DNA from: Chamaesiphon sp041738715
GTDB taxonomy: Bacteria > Cyanobacteriota > Cyanobacteriia > Cyanobacteriales > Chamaesiphonaceae
Length of the DNA stretch: 64,000 bases
Direction of reading: 5' to 3'
NCBI GenBank assembly: GCA_041738715.1
Contig: JBGSPI010000052.1
Location: 1 to 64,000 of the forward strand
The notes under the pieces are model-generated. The model was not told where the DNA came from. It saw only the letters and a list, made by a program, of their open reading frames with translations, and did not search any database. Within the stretch, counting starts at the first letter, position 1, and the number at the start of each line of letters is the position of its first letter. The translations under genes were made by a program, and so were the position numbers. Positions 51,916 through 61,142 of the stretch are shown piece after piece.

Positions 51916-52911
51916 TTAACTCTTCTTCAACCAGCTAAACATAGCGCGGAGATCCTTGCCAACTGATTCGATTTGGTGTTCGGCTTCGAGACGACGGACT
52001 GCATTGAAACCAGGGTTGCCAGATTGTTTTTCGAGAATGAATTCACGAGCAAATTGTCCGGTTTGAATTTCCGAGAGAATTTTCTTCATTTCGGCTTTAG
52101 TCGCGTCATTGACGATACGGGGACCGCGAGTGTAGTCACCATATTCCGCAGTATTGGAGATACTACTACGCATTTCTGCCAAACCACCGACGACGACGAG
52201 ATCGACAATCAGTTTAACTTCATGAAGACACTCAAAATAAGCGAGTTCCGGTTGATACCCTGCTTCGACGAGGGTTTCAAATCCCGCTTTGATTAATGCA
52301 CTCAAACCGCCACATAAAACAGCCTGTTCGCCAAATAGGTCGGTTTCGGTTTCTTCGCGAAAAGTTGTTTCTAAAATCCCGGCGCGAGTACCACCAACAC
52401 CTTTAGCATAAGCCATTGCCCGATCGCGTGCCTGACCGGAAGCATCCTGATAAACGGCAAATAATGCTGGTACACCTTGACCTTTTTGGTACTCATAGCG
52501 CACGGTATGTCCAGGGCCTTTTGGCGCGATCATCACGACATCCACATCAGCAGGCGGGATGACTTGCCCAAAGTGAATATTGAAGCCGTGGGCGAAAGCC
52601 AGGGTTTTACCAGCCTTGAGATGTGGTTTAATTTCGTGCTCGTAGATGCTGCGTTGAAGTTCATCTGGTAGTAAAATCATAATGAAGTCGGCTGCTGCTG
52701 AAGCATCGGCGACTGATTTGACTGTCAAGCCTTCGGCTTCAGCCTTAGCTGTCGATTTACTGCCGGGATACAGCCCGATAATTACGTTTACACCGCTTTC
52801 TTTGAGATTGAGCGCGTGTGCGTGACCCTGCGAACCATAACCGATTATCGCTACAGTTTTGCCGTTTAATAGGTCTAAATTAGCATCGGCATCATAATAC
52901 ATCTGCGCCAC
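51916..52911 (-). CDS. ilvC: Ketol-acid reductoisomerase (NADP+)
   Basis: A 331-residue class I enzyme of branched-chain amino acid synthesis. Visible are the NADPH-binding GYGSQGHAHALNL, the substrate/metal blocks MIAPKGPGHTVRYEY, FREETETDLFGEQAVLCGG and the C-terminal helical core with ELAYFECLHEVKLIVDL. Normal length. It is divergent from pgeF. Confidence 0.97.
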   Translation of the reverse strand: MAQMYYDADANLDLLNGKTVAIIGYGSQGHAHALNLKESGVNVIIGLYPGSKSTAKAEAEGLTVKSVADASAAADFIMILLPDELQRSIYEHEIKPHLKAGKTLAFAHGFNIHFGQVIPPADVDVVMIAPKGPGHTVRYEYQKGQGVPALFAVYQDASGQARDRAMAYAKGVGGTRAGILETTFREETETDLFGEQAVLCGGLSALIKAGFETLVEAGYQPELAYFECLHEVKLIVDLVVVGGLAEMRSSISNTAEYGDYTRGPRIVNDATKAEMKKILSEIQTGQFAREFILEKQSGNPGFNAVRRLEAEHQIESVGKDLRAMFSWLKKS

Positions 52912-53088
52912 GATCGATCTCTCCTTACCTTGAACTGTGTTGTCGATACGGTGTTGTGCTGGTTTTTTGTGGACTGTTGACGCTACCGTAGGCAGACCAT
53001 TTTACCATGTTGGGTGTTGGTGATGGCGGTGGCGATCGATCTTCAATGCGCCATAATAGTCACAGAAGTATTGATCGAACATTATCTT

Positions 53089-53868
53089 ATGTGGCAGTGG
53101 CAAACTTGGTCGGGATTACCCTATTTAACCTGCGATTTACTGGGCGATTGGCAGCATGGCTTTTTCACTCGTCAGTTTGCGCCGCGTGACCCCCAGGAAA
53201 TTACGCCGATTCTGTCTACTACTGCCAGTACTCACCGACTCAAGCAGGTACATGGGAATGTTGTCCTGACTCCTTCGGAAATCTCCACAACTACCGAAGT
53301 CGAAGTTGAGACGGGCTATGCTTTAGCCGACGGAGTTGTCACAGAGGATTCGAGTCAAGCTGTCTGGGTGGCTAGTGCTGATTGTAACCCTGTCTTGATT
53401 GCCAATCGGCAGACGGGTAACGTGGCGGCAGTACATGCTGGCTGGCGCGGCACCTCACTGGAAATCGTACCGCGTGCTGTAGAGCGGTTATTAGCTGAAG
53501 GGGGTAGTTTAAATGATATTGTAGTGGCGATTGGTCCGGCGATCGATGGTCAGGTCTACCAAGTGACTACTCAAGTCGGATTAGAAGTATGCCGGTCAAT
53601 CGCCCCAAAAACTCTCTCTGGGGAGCAAGAAACCGATCTGACCACTTTAAAAGAAATAACTAATTCACCCCTGCTATCAGACGAGCAAGCTGGCAGAGTT
53701 CGGCTAGATGTGCGCCGGGTCAATCAACTTCAACTCGAACAACTAGGTCTAAATCCCGACCAAATCTCGATCTCGCCACACTGTACCTATCAAGAACCCG
53801 AATATTTCTTCTCCTACCGCCGCGAGAAACTCAAGAAAATTCAGTGGTCAGGAATTGTTTCTAACTAG
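53089..53868 (+). CDS. pgeF: Peptidoglycan editing factor / laccase domain protein PgeF
   Basis: A 259-residue YfiH/DUF152 protein. The metal site is formed by a His in LKQVHGN, a Cys in SADCNPVLIAN and a His in VHAGWRGTSLEIV. Members act on purine nucleosides, and the E. coli protein edits misincorporated peptidoglycan precursors. The ATG at 53089 (MWQWQTWSGLPYLTC) fits the family; the longer frame from 53014 adds non-homologous residues. A hairpin lies between it and the convergent WD40 gene. Confidence 0.88.
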   Translation: MWQWQTWSGLPYLTCDLLGDWQHGFFTRQFAPRDPQEITPILSTTASTHRLKQVHGNVVLTPSEISTTTEVEVETGYALADGVVTEDSSQAVWVASADCNPVLIANRQTGNVAAVHAGWRGTSLEIVPRAVERLLAEGGSLNDIVVAIGPAIDGQVYQVTTQVGLEVCRSIAPKTLSGEQETDLTTLKEITNSPLLSDEQAGRVRLDVRRVNQLQLEQLGLNPDQISISPHCTYQEPEYFFSYRREKLKKIQWSGIVSN

Positions 53869-53874
53869 AGGGTA

Positions 53875-53891
53875 GAGCAGCGATGCTGCTC
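53875..53891. terminator. Hairpin between pgeF and the WD40 gene
   Basis: GAGCAGC and GCTGCTC form a perfect 7-bp stem with loop GAT between two convergent genes. Confidence 0.5.
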
Positions 53892-53899
53892 CCAACCCC

Positions 53900-56365
53900 T
53901 TAACCCGGAACTTGCCACACACGGACTTCCCCATAACTCCCCGTTGCAATCGTCTGTCCATCAGCACTGATCGAGATCGATAATATTGGTCGATCGTGAC
54001 CGGAGAGAGAGTGAATTAGCTGACCATCACTAAGATTCCAGATATTGACAGTTCGATCATCACCGCCGCTAAAAATCGTTTGTCCATCAGGAGAAATTGC
54101 CACAGCAGAGATCGGTTTAGTATGCCCCACGAGGGTATTAAGGACAGTACCTGTAGCCACTTCCCAAATCTTGACAGTGCGGTCGTGACTAACACTAATC
54201 ACCTTCGTGCCATCTGGAGTAATGGCGACACCACTGACCCGACCACTATGTCCTAATAATGTTCGCAATAGCCGACCTTCTTGCAGATGCCACAACCTTA
54301 GCGTATAGTCACTACTACCACTAGCAATTAGATTGGCTTGTTTATTTGTTGCCAGACAAGCCACATTTTGGAGATGACCTTGACACTGATGAATCAACAG
54401 ACTATTTTGCGGTTGCCAGATTCGTAGAATTGCATCATTTCCCCCTGTCACCAGTCGCTGACCATCAGTGGTTAAGGAGATTGCATTGACAGCAGATTTA
54501 TTATCAATGAGTTGGGGTAATTTTGTCCCCGTTGTCAGTTGCCACCATTGAAGTGTGCCATCTAAGCTAGCACTGATGATCGTTTCAGCATCAGCCGTCA
54601 GTGCGACACTATGAACCCAATGGCTGTGCCCCAGTAAATTGTGAATTAACTGACCATCTGAGAGTCGCCAGACCTTAACGGCATCATCAAGATGAGTAGT
54701 ATCACCATGTCCACTCACCAACCACCTACCATCGGCACTGATGGCAAGACTATATATTTCGCTAAAGTATCCAGTCAGTTGATGAATTAGTGCGAGTCGA
54801 TTGTAGGAAATTTGCTTCAGTGCAGCTAGTTCTGGTGCTACAACTGGATTGTCCCAATCAACCATGCCGGTTGCTTCCGTGTCACTCCAATTTTTGACAA
54901 TTTCCTCCGAGTCAATCGGGGCGACAACCAGGTGAGCAAGACGATTCCAGCTTGAAACAGAATCAGGAATCTGCTGACAAACTACTGGCAGCCAACTGGC
55001 AGCGGGAACAACTTTTTCGATCGCTTGGAGTTTTTCCCGTGCCTCTCTGGCGGCTAGCTGGAGAGATTTCCCCCCAGAAAAGGCTTTGAGTAGTAGTTTG
55101 ACAAATTCTTGAGCGACTTGATCTTGAACAGCTTCGCGCATGACAATCAGATGGGGAATCTGAAGATCGACAAGTTCGCTGGCAAGCTCCAAACCGTCGC
55201 CACAATTGAGAATCAACAACTTTAGTCCTCGCTCAACTGCGGCTCGAATCCGATATTTAAATTCAGTTAGGCTAATAGTATCGTGATGATTGATATAAAT
55301 TCGATTATTTGGTAAGTAGCCAGAAATATAGCTACTCATAAATATGACACTCCAGGATTCTTGAGTGAGTCGATTGGCGAAATCAGCAGGGCTAGGGGCG
55401 ACGACGAATTCTGATTCTGTATGGGGCAGCGCGTCTAAATATTCTTTACTCCGATCGAGTTTAATGCCTTGGGCACTAGCGAGGAGCGATAATACTGACA
55501 CTTTTAATTCCGGTTCAGAATTTTTGGTGGAGACAGAGGGGATTAGAGAGATACTAACTTCTGCCTGAGGATATCGATCGAGCAATGGTTGTAAAATAGT
55601 GTTCCAAGGCAATCTAATTGCGGCTTTCGATCGACTACGGACAATCAAATCAATTTCTCGATCTGGATCGATCGTGGTTGCCAATCGATCTCGAAGTGAC
55701 TGGAATCCCGGCAAACTGTAGAATTGATGCAAATGAGCTTGCAGCATTGCCCCAGCATCTAAACAGTCATTAATCCGCTCGGGCACTAGACTCACAGCCT
55801 TATTACTCATTAGTCGGTGGTTTTGTGGATCGAGCCGACGGTAGCGAGCTTGCCATTCTTGGTACTGAGCAAATACTTGGGCTAACCCAGGTAAATTGAC
55901 GACCATCTGCGTCAGTAGTTGACGATTGGCTGCCAAAATGCTCATTTCGACTTGCAACACAGTCCCAGACTGAGTTTCTTCTACTGCCAAGATTACTTCT
56001 CTGCCGCGTAGCATTTGCGGCTGTCGATCTCCAGAAATTGTTTCTGCGGCTGTTTCTGAAGGTTGCTCATAAAGTGCTTCCATTTCCTGGCAGAGGAAAT
56101 TGGCAACTGTGTAATAGTTACTGCTGTGATTAAGTCGGATCACAATCCGGTAGAGGAGATATTTCAGTTCAACAATTGAAGGGTGACGATCTCGCAATTG
56201 CTGGATATAACTGGCAAATTTGACCGTGCTTAATTGTTGGGCTTCATTACTCCAATTATTAGTACAAGCACAAAATACCAGCTTTTTGATTCTGGCAATG
56301 TGACTACTCTGCTCTAAATTATGTACGATTTCATCCAGCATCCCCGACTCCAGATAAGACTCCAT
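53900..56365 (-). CDS. CHAT-like domain protein with seven WD40 repeats
   Basis: An 821-residue protein. The N-terminal ~100 residues are a helical module of an effector-associated type. About residues 120-450 resemble a caspase-like CHAT domain (RIYINHHDTISLTEFKYRI, LLILNCGDGLELASEL, IPHLIVMREAVQDQVAQEFVKLLLKAF, LAAREAREKLQ). The C-terminus has seven WD40 blades, from VWRLSDGQ and LQWWQLTTG to VNIWNLSDGQ and VRVWQVPG. In the family the His of an FAGHS-like motif and the Cys of NSCDG are the expected dyad; here they are Tyr346 and Gly389 (with Cys388 beside it), so the protease is probably inactive. The WD40 propeller would serve as a binding platform. Confidence 0.8.
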   Translation of the reverse strand: MESYLESGMLDEIVHNLEQSSHIARIKKLVFCACTNNWSNEAQQLSTVKFASYIQQLRDRHPSIVELKYLLYRIVIRLNHSSNYYTVANFLCQEMEALYEQPSETAAETISGDRQPQMLRGREVILAVEETQSGTVLQVEMSILAANRQLLTQMVVNLPGLAQVFAQYQEWQARYRRLDPQNHRLMSNKAVSLVPERINDCLDAGAMLQAHLHQFYSLPGFQSLRDRLATTIDPDREIDLIVRSRSKAAIRLPWNTILQPLLDRYPQAEVSISLIPSVSTKNSEPELKVSVLSLLASAQGIKLDRSKEYLDALPHTESEFVVAPSPADFANRLTQESWSVIFMSSYISGYLPNNRIYINHHDTISLTEFKYRIRAAVERGLKLLILNCGDGLELASELVDLQIPHLIVMREAVQDQVAQEFVKLLLKAFSGGKSLQLAAREAREKLQAIEKVVPAASWLPVVCQQIPDSVSSWNRLAHLVVAPIDSEEIVKNWSDTEATGMVDWDNPVVAPELAALKQISYNRLALIHQLTGYFSEIYSLAISADGRWLVSGHGDTTHLDDAVKVWRLSDGQLIHNLLGHSHWVHSVALTADAETIISASLDGTLQWWQLTTGTKLPQLIDNKSAVNAISLTTDGQRLVTGGNDAILRIWQPQNSLLIHQCQGHLQNVACLATNKQANLIASGSSDYTLRLWHLQEGRLLRTLLGHSGRVSGVAITPDGTKVISVSHDRTVKIWEVATGTVLNTLVGHTKPISAVAISPDGQTIFSGGDDRTVNIWNLSDGQLIHSLSGHDRPILSISISADGQTIATGSYGEVRVWQVPG

Positions 56366-56674
56366 TCCCTACTACTAGCCTGACGATCGAATTGCTTGGG
56401 CTGTTTAGCGCATATTCGAGGATGATGATATTGTTACTAACATTGTTCAATTCTGAGAGAATAATTTACGATTTCAACCGATCCCAACTACTTACGTCCT
56501 GAAATAAATCGCGATAACTTATCACAAGCAAACCGAAGTAGAGAGTTGACCGTTCGATCTTCATTATGCCCAAATAGTTACACACTTTATCAGTAAGATT
56601 TTGTCAATAGTAGTAGCTAATAACTAATCTGTTGCGGGACTAGGCTTGAGGGTTTAGGGTGTGGAGTAACAGTG
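56366..56674. other. Intergenic region between NDH-2 and WD40 genes
   Basis: 309 bp, no convincing ORF and no strong hairpin seen. It lies downstream of the NDH-2 gene and upstream of the WD40 gene (both on the minus strand), so the WD40 promoter should be here. Confidence 0.4.
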
Positions 56675-58036
56675 CTAAATCTTTGCGGGGAGTTTGGTTT
56701 CCGAGGATACATAGTAGTCACCTCGATCGTCAATACCTACTTGCCCCAGGGATTCATCCCCAGTAATCAACCGAGCACCACGTTTGCGCGTGAAATAGCT
56801 CCAAGTCCATTGAATAAACACCACTAATTTATTATCAAATTCAATCAGATAATAGATGTGGACGAAGACCCAAATCAGCCAAGCGAAGAATCCAGACAAC
56901 TTGACTGAACCGATATCTGCTACTGCCGAATGTCTACCGATTACAGACAAACTTCCACCATTAAAATACTTGAAGGGGGGTAAACTCTTACTCGCTAATC
57001 GCTTCAGAATTAGTTCAGCGACATATTTGCCCTCTTGGGTGGCGACAGGCGCAACACCGGGTAATGGTTTTCCTTCAGTCGTGGTAAAGTTTGCCAAATC
57101 CCCAATCACAAAAATATCGGGATGCCCCTTGATACTCAAGTCAGATTCAACCATCACTCTGCCAACTCGATCGAGTTCTGCCCCCGTATGTTCGGCTAAA
57201 ATCTTACCCATCGCCGAAGCTTTTACTCCTGCTGCCCACAGGATCGTTCGGGCGGGAATTATCTCAATTTGTTCCCCTTGGCGAGTCGTGACAACATGAT
57301 CTTCAATATTGGTAACTAAAGTTTTGGTTTGGACTTTTACACCCAGTTTCACTAGGGATTCCTCCGCCTTGGCTGATAATTCCGGTGCGTAGGGTGGTAA
57401 CACTCGATCCATCCCTTCAACGAGGATCACTTGGGTTTCGGCAGTATCGATATTCCGAAAATCTTTTCTGAGCGTACTATAGGCGAGTTCGGCAATTGCG
57501 CCAGCCAATTCTACTCCAGTTGGACCGCCACCAATCACCACAAACGTCAACCAAGCACGCCGTTTGACGGGATCTAATTCCTTTTCCGCCGCTTCAAAGG
57601 CAACGAAAATCCGCCGCCGCATTTCCAGGGCATCTTCCACCGTTTTCAATCCTGGTGCCGCAGGTGCCCATTGCTCGTTGCCAAAGTAGTGATGACTCAC
57701 TCCAGTAGCTACAATTAAGGTGTCATAATTTAACTGTCCTTTGTTCAAGAACACCTGTTTTTGGACGGGATCGATATTGGCCACCTCACCCATCAAGACT
57801 GTTGTATTCTGATTCTTGTTGAGGATCGATCGTAATGGTGAGGAAATCTCCGCAGGGGATAAACCGCCTGTTGCCACTTGGTACAGCAATGGTTGAAAGA
57901 GATGAAAGTTGCGTTTATCAATCAGTGTTACTTTCACTGGTGCATTACCCAACGATTGTGCAGCATGAAGTCCGCCAAATCCGCCACCGACAATCACTAC
58001 GTGATGAGGGGCTTGGTTTTCAACTACATTTGTCAT
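56675..58036 (-). CDS. Type II NADH dehydrogenase-like flavoprotein (NDH-2)
   Basis: A 453-residue FAD-dependent oxidoreductase. It has an N-terminal dinucleotide fold VVIVGGGFGGLHAAQSLG, LIDKRNFHLFQPLLYQVATGGLSPAEI, a second NAD-binding fold FVVIGGGPTGVELAGAIAEL and the FAD block DIFVIGDLANF..GVAPVATQEGKYVAE. The C-terminus has a hydrophobic helix (FFAWLIWVFVHIYYLIEF) that would anchor it to a membrane. It oxidises NAD(P)H and reduces quinone without pumping protons. Which Ndb paralogue (A, B or C) it is cannot be told here. Confidence 0.88.
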   Translation of the reverse strand: MTNVVENQAPHHVVIVGGGFGGLHAAQSLGNAPVKVTLIDKRNFHLFQPLLYQVATGGLSPAEISSPLRSILNKNQNTTVLMGEVANIDPVQKQVFLNKGQLNYDTLIVATGVSHHYFGNEQWAPAAPGLKTVEDALEMRRRIFVAFEAAEKELDPVKRRAWLTFVVIGGGPTGVELAGAIAELAYSTLRKDFRNIDTAETQVILVEGMDRVLPPYAPELSAKAEESLVKLGVKVQTKTLVTNIEDHVVTTRQGEQIEIIPARTILWAAGVKASAMGKILAEHTGAELDRVGRVMVESDLSIKGHPDIFVIGDLANFTTTEGKPLPGVAPVATQEGKYVAELILKRLASKSLPPFKYFNGGSLSVIGRHSAVADIGSVKLSGFFAWLIWVFVHIYYLIEFDNKLVVFIQWTWSYFTRKRGARLITGDESLGQVGIDDRGDYYVSSETKLPAKI

Positions 58037-58257
58037 AATTTTTATTTCCTTAATTCAGTCCGATGAAGATAGGGTCTTGCCATGAACTGACTCAAGCGGC
58101 AAAGGCAAGGTTGTTCGCGGGTTGTTAAACTCAGCTTAATATATATTCACAAAAATACAAGTATCTGATGCTACTGCCAATGATGTTTAATGGTTTTAGC
58201 TGAAATAAGTTGCGTTATTATTAATCCCCAAAATTTAGATCTGGATTACAAATTAAA

Positions 58258-58839
58258 ATGCTGACCGATCGAATTAAAGACATGATTGCTAGAGCAAGAA
58301 TTGTCAGTTTTGCTAGTTGGGAATCCACCCATCCAACCGCTGCCATCGAGATTTTCCAAGCCGCTGAGACAGCACGGGTTTATCTGACTGATGCAGAGTA
58401 CCAACAGATTGCCGCGCTTTCGCCCCAGACTTCTAGCTTAATTCCTGTATCGCAGTTATTACGCGATCGCGTTGTGGAAATTGTCGATGAAGCTAGAGCC
58501 GAAGTCCTCAATCAATTTCCCCAGATTACTGAACCAGGTGGTGGACTCTATCCCGCCGAACGTGCAGAGGCTTGTTGGCGAGACTTTTGGCACTATCTCC
58601 GTCCGATCACTTACGGTTTAGCTGGCGGGCAAGCGCAGTATACCAGCGCGGATGGACTGAAGAATATGCAAGACCTCTACCAAGAGTTGCGAGTTCCCCT
58701 CGATGCCATGTGTGTCGGACTGGAAGGGATTAAAGCAGCTAGTCTGAAGCGGATCGATCTCAGTCAGCATGAGACTGTCATTCCCTATTTCGACCACCTG
58801 ATCGCTCAACTAAAATCCTTCACATCACCCCATGAATGA
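58258..58839 (+). CDS. Orphan phycobiliprotein-like protein
   Basis: A 193-residue protein with the phycobiliprotein globin fold. The motif EACWRDFWHYLRPITYGLAGG (Cys106) lines up with the ACLRD..LRYVTYA bilin-attachment region of phycobiliproteins (Cys84 equivalent), and ELRVPLDAMCVGLEGIKAAS with the LGVPxxxVAxGIxxMK helix. The N-terminal half is different from CpcA or ApcA, and no linker or lyase gene is next to it. It may bind a bilin or an antenna component outside the normal rods and core. A second gene overlaps its end by 8 bp. Confidence 0.75.
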   Translation: MLTDRIKDMIARARIVSFASWESTHPTAAIEIFQAAETARVYLTDAEYQQIAALSPQTSSLIPVSQLLRDRVVEIVDEARAEVLNQFPQITEPGGGLYPAERAEACWRDFWHYLRPITYGLAGGQAQYTSADGLKNMQDLYQELRVPLDAMCVGLEGIKAASLKRIDLSQHETVIPYFDHLIAQLKSFTSPHE

Positions 58840-59308
58840 CCCGCAATCCCTGCGAATGTTGCTTTCCCACAACTTTGACCTTGCCGATGAAAAGGTACCC
58901 TCGCTGAGTCGAGCAGACTTTACCCAGCTATTCATTGATGGCTTTTGTGTTGTGCCGGAAGTCCAATGTCGTCAGGTAGATAACCCCCACTGGATTGTGG
59001 AAATTATTTGTCCGGCTAATTTTCACACCCCCGAACAAATCGGCACTCAATGCGCTCAAATTCTCTCATCCAGCCGCCTCAACTCCCTGGGCACAGTCAA
59101 CTTCGACATCCTGATTTTAGGTGGCATCAAGACGACTCCAGCTACGAGTGATTCACCTGATGCCCTCCAACCCAATCAATGGGGTGTAGATGTGGTCGAA
59201 ACCAAGTCTGGTGAACAGTTTCTGCGATCGATTAATTGGGCAGAGACGATCGCCAGTAAACCTACGGATAGTATCTTTAAAGTGGAGTTAATTGGTAGCT
59301 GTGGTTAG
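58832..59308 (+). CDS. Unknown protein, overlapping the phycobiliprotein-like gene
   Basis: A 158-residue acidic protein, starting 8 bp inside the end of the phycobiliprotein-like gene, which implies coupled translation. No signal peptide or helix of membrane type. Its sequence is mixed alpha/beta (FTQLFIDGFCVVPEVQCRQVDNPHWIVEIICPANF; NFDILILGGIKTTP), with three cysteines. I do not recognise the family. A chaperone or accessory role for the partner protein is a guess based only on position. Confidence 0.6.
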   Translation: MNDPQSLRMLLSHNFDLADEKVPSLSRADFTQLFIDGFCVVPEVQCRQVDNPHWIVEIICPANFHTPEQIGTQCAQILSSSRLNSLGTVNFDILILGGIKTTPATSDSPDALQPNQWGVDVVETKSGEQFLRSINWAETIASKPTDSIFKVELIGSCG

Positions 59309-59445
59309 GGACTTTGGGACGGGGGGAGTGGGGGACTGGGGGACGAGGGGACGGGGGGACTGGGGGACTGTCAACTGTCAACTGTCAACTGTCAACTATT
59401 CCTTTTCCCTTTTCCCTAACCCCACTACAAAACCATCACTAGCAA
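59309..59445. repeat. G-rich repeat and CTGTCAA tandem array
   Basis: After the unknown gene comes a G-rich stretch with GGGGGACT words (59309-59367), then four perfect tandem copies of CTGTCAA (59368-59395), then TATTCCTTTTCCC-type pyrimidine DNA. The reverse complement at 48690-48783 has one CTGTCAA-equivalent, so the two are inverted copies with different unit numbers. Confidence 0.75.
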
Positions 59446-61053
59446 ATGATTGTAATCAATACACGGATTAGTTCTGTCACCGTTTATGCCGATCGAGCAT
59501 TAGTTACCCGACGGGGGATAATTAACCTCACCGGGACAGAAACCGCCTTAATTTTAACAGGATTACCAACGACACTCGATGCTGAATCAGTTCGGGCGAG
59601 TGGGAAAGGACAAGTCGCAGTCAAATTACAGGGAGTGCGAATCGATCGACAGTATACTAGTGAACCTGTCGGCGAACGGATTGCCCACATCACGACTGAA
59701 ATCGATCGAATTGAAGCCCAAAAACGCCAATTACAAGGACAAATTGAGACGGCAGCGTTGCAATCACAATTTATCGAAGGCTTCCGGCTCAAAACCGAAA
59801 CATCATTTTCCCGCAGCCTAGCACAGCAGCAAGTCAGTCTCGATGACACCCTCAATTTGCTGAATTTTATCGGCAGTAAGTATGCTGAGTACACCGCAGC
59901 CACTGAAAATCTGCGGAGCCAGCAACAGCAATTAGATCGGCAACTACAAGCCTTCCGCGCTCAACTCCAACAGATAAAAACACCCCAAACTAGACAGAGC
60001 TTTGATTTGATTGTATCGATCGAACCTAGCGGTGCAGGGGAGTTCCAGCTTGATGTAAATTATGTAGTCGATCGAGCCAGTTGGACTCCTCTCTATGATT
60101 TGCGAGTACAGAGCCACCGTCAAACTCTTCAACTGAGTTATCTTGCCGAAGTTACCCAAACAACCGGAGAGGACTGGGAAAATGTTCAACTCACGCTCTC
60201 TACGGCGAAACCAGGTTTAGGCACACTCCCACCAACATTAGATCCCTGGTATATCGACATCCTCACCCCCGCACCCCTAGCACCGATGAAAAGAGCGCGA
60301 GCCATGTCTGCGAGTGAGGATACCATGCTCCTAGCGGCTGCTCCAGCCCCAGCAGCCATGATTTATCAGGAAATAGCCGAATCCGCAGCACCAGAATATC
60401 TCGCAGAAACGGTGGTAGCCGCAATCTCCCACCAAGGGAGTGTGGTGACATTTCAAATCGGCGGTGGTGGAAATATTCCCAGTGATGGTAATCCCCACAA
60501 AGCAACGATTTTTGATGACAATTTTCCCTGTGAGTTAGAATACATCGCCATGCCACGATTGGTGAGTTTTGCCTATCTGCAAGCAACGGCAAAAAATAGT
60601 GCTAGCGGGGCAACATTATTACCCGGTAAAGCAAATATTTTCCGCGATGAGATGTTTGTAGGTACGACTGATTTAGCAAATATCGCTCCTGGACAAGAAT
60701 TTAAACTCAATCTAGGTATTGACGAAGGCATCAAGATCGATCGAGAATTAACCGAACGCCAAGTTGATAAAAAGTTCCTCGGTGGTAATCGTCAAATTAC
60801 TTATAGTTATCGGCTGATGATTACCAACCTATTGTCTACAGCCGCTCATCTCGAACTGATCGAACAAATTCCCCACAGTCGCAACGAGCAAATTAAGGTC
60901 AAATTAACTAAGACTAATCCGCCAATTTCACTGGGCGAGATGGGGAGATTAGTTTGGAGTTTAGATTTACCTGCTGATGGTAAATTGAACATTGATTATC
61001 AGTTTACGATCGAGCATGGCGAACGCACACAAATCACTGGATTAGATATTTAA
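59446..61053 (+). CDS. MuiA family protein (DUF4139/DUF4140)
   Basis: A 535-residue protein of the mucoidy inhibitor A family. The N-terminal domain (ISSVTVYADRALVTRRGIINLTGTETALILTGLP) is DUF4140; a coiled coil follows (IDRIEAQKRQLQGQIETAALQ and ENLRSQQQQLDRQLQAF); and the rest is a beta-rich DUF4139 part with VDRASWTPLYDLRVQS and ENVQLTLSTAKP. No signal peptide is seen. In E. coli relatives it was linked to capsule regulation; biochemical function is unknown. Confidence 0.88.
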   Translation: MIVINTRISSVTVYADRALVTRRGIINLTGTETALILTGLPTTLDAESVRASGKGQVAVKLQGVRIDRQYTSEPVGERIAHITTEIDRIEAQKRQLQGQIETAALQSQFIEGFRLKTETSFSRSLAQQQVSLDDTLNLLNFIGSKYAEYTAATENLRSQQQQLDRQLQAFRAQLQQIKTPQTRQSFDLIVSIEPSGAGEFQLDVNYVVDRASWTPLYDLRVQSHRQTLQLSYLAEVTQTTGEDWENVQLTLSTAKPGLGTLPPTLDPWYIDILTPAPLAPMKRARAMSASEDTMLLAAAPAPAAMIYQEIAESAAPEYLAETVVAAISHQGSVVTFQIGGGGNIPSDGNPHKATIFDDNFPCELEYIAMPRLVSFAYLQATAKNSASGATLLPGKANIFRDEMFVGTTDLANIAPGQEFKLNLGIDEGIKIDRELTERQVDKKFLGGNRQITYSYRLMITNLLSTAAHLELIEQIPHSRNEQIKVKLTKTNPPISLGEMGRLVWSLDLPADGKLNIDYQFTIEHGERTQITGLDI

Positions 61054-61142
61054 AATCTAGAATCGGAATTAGAGGGTAGAAGTTAGATCGGCTTCGCTGC
61101 TTTCCTACTCCCATAGGGTGTTACAGCAACTTCCTACCCCTA

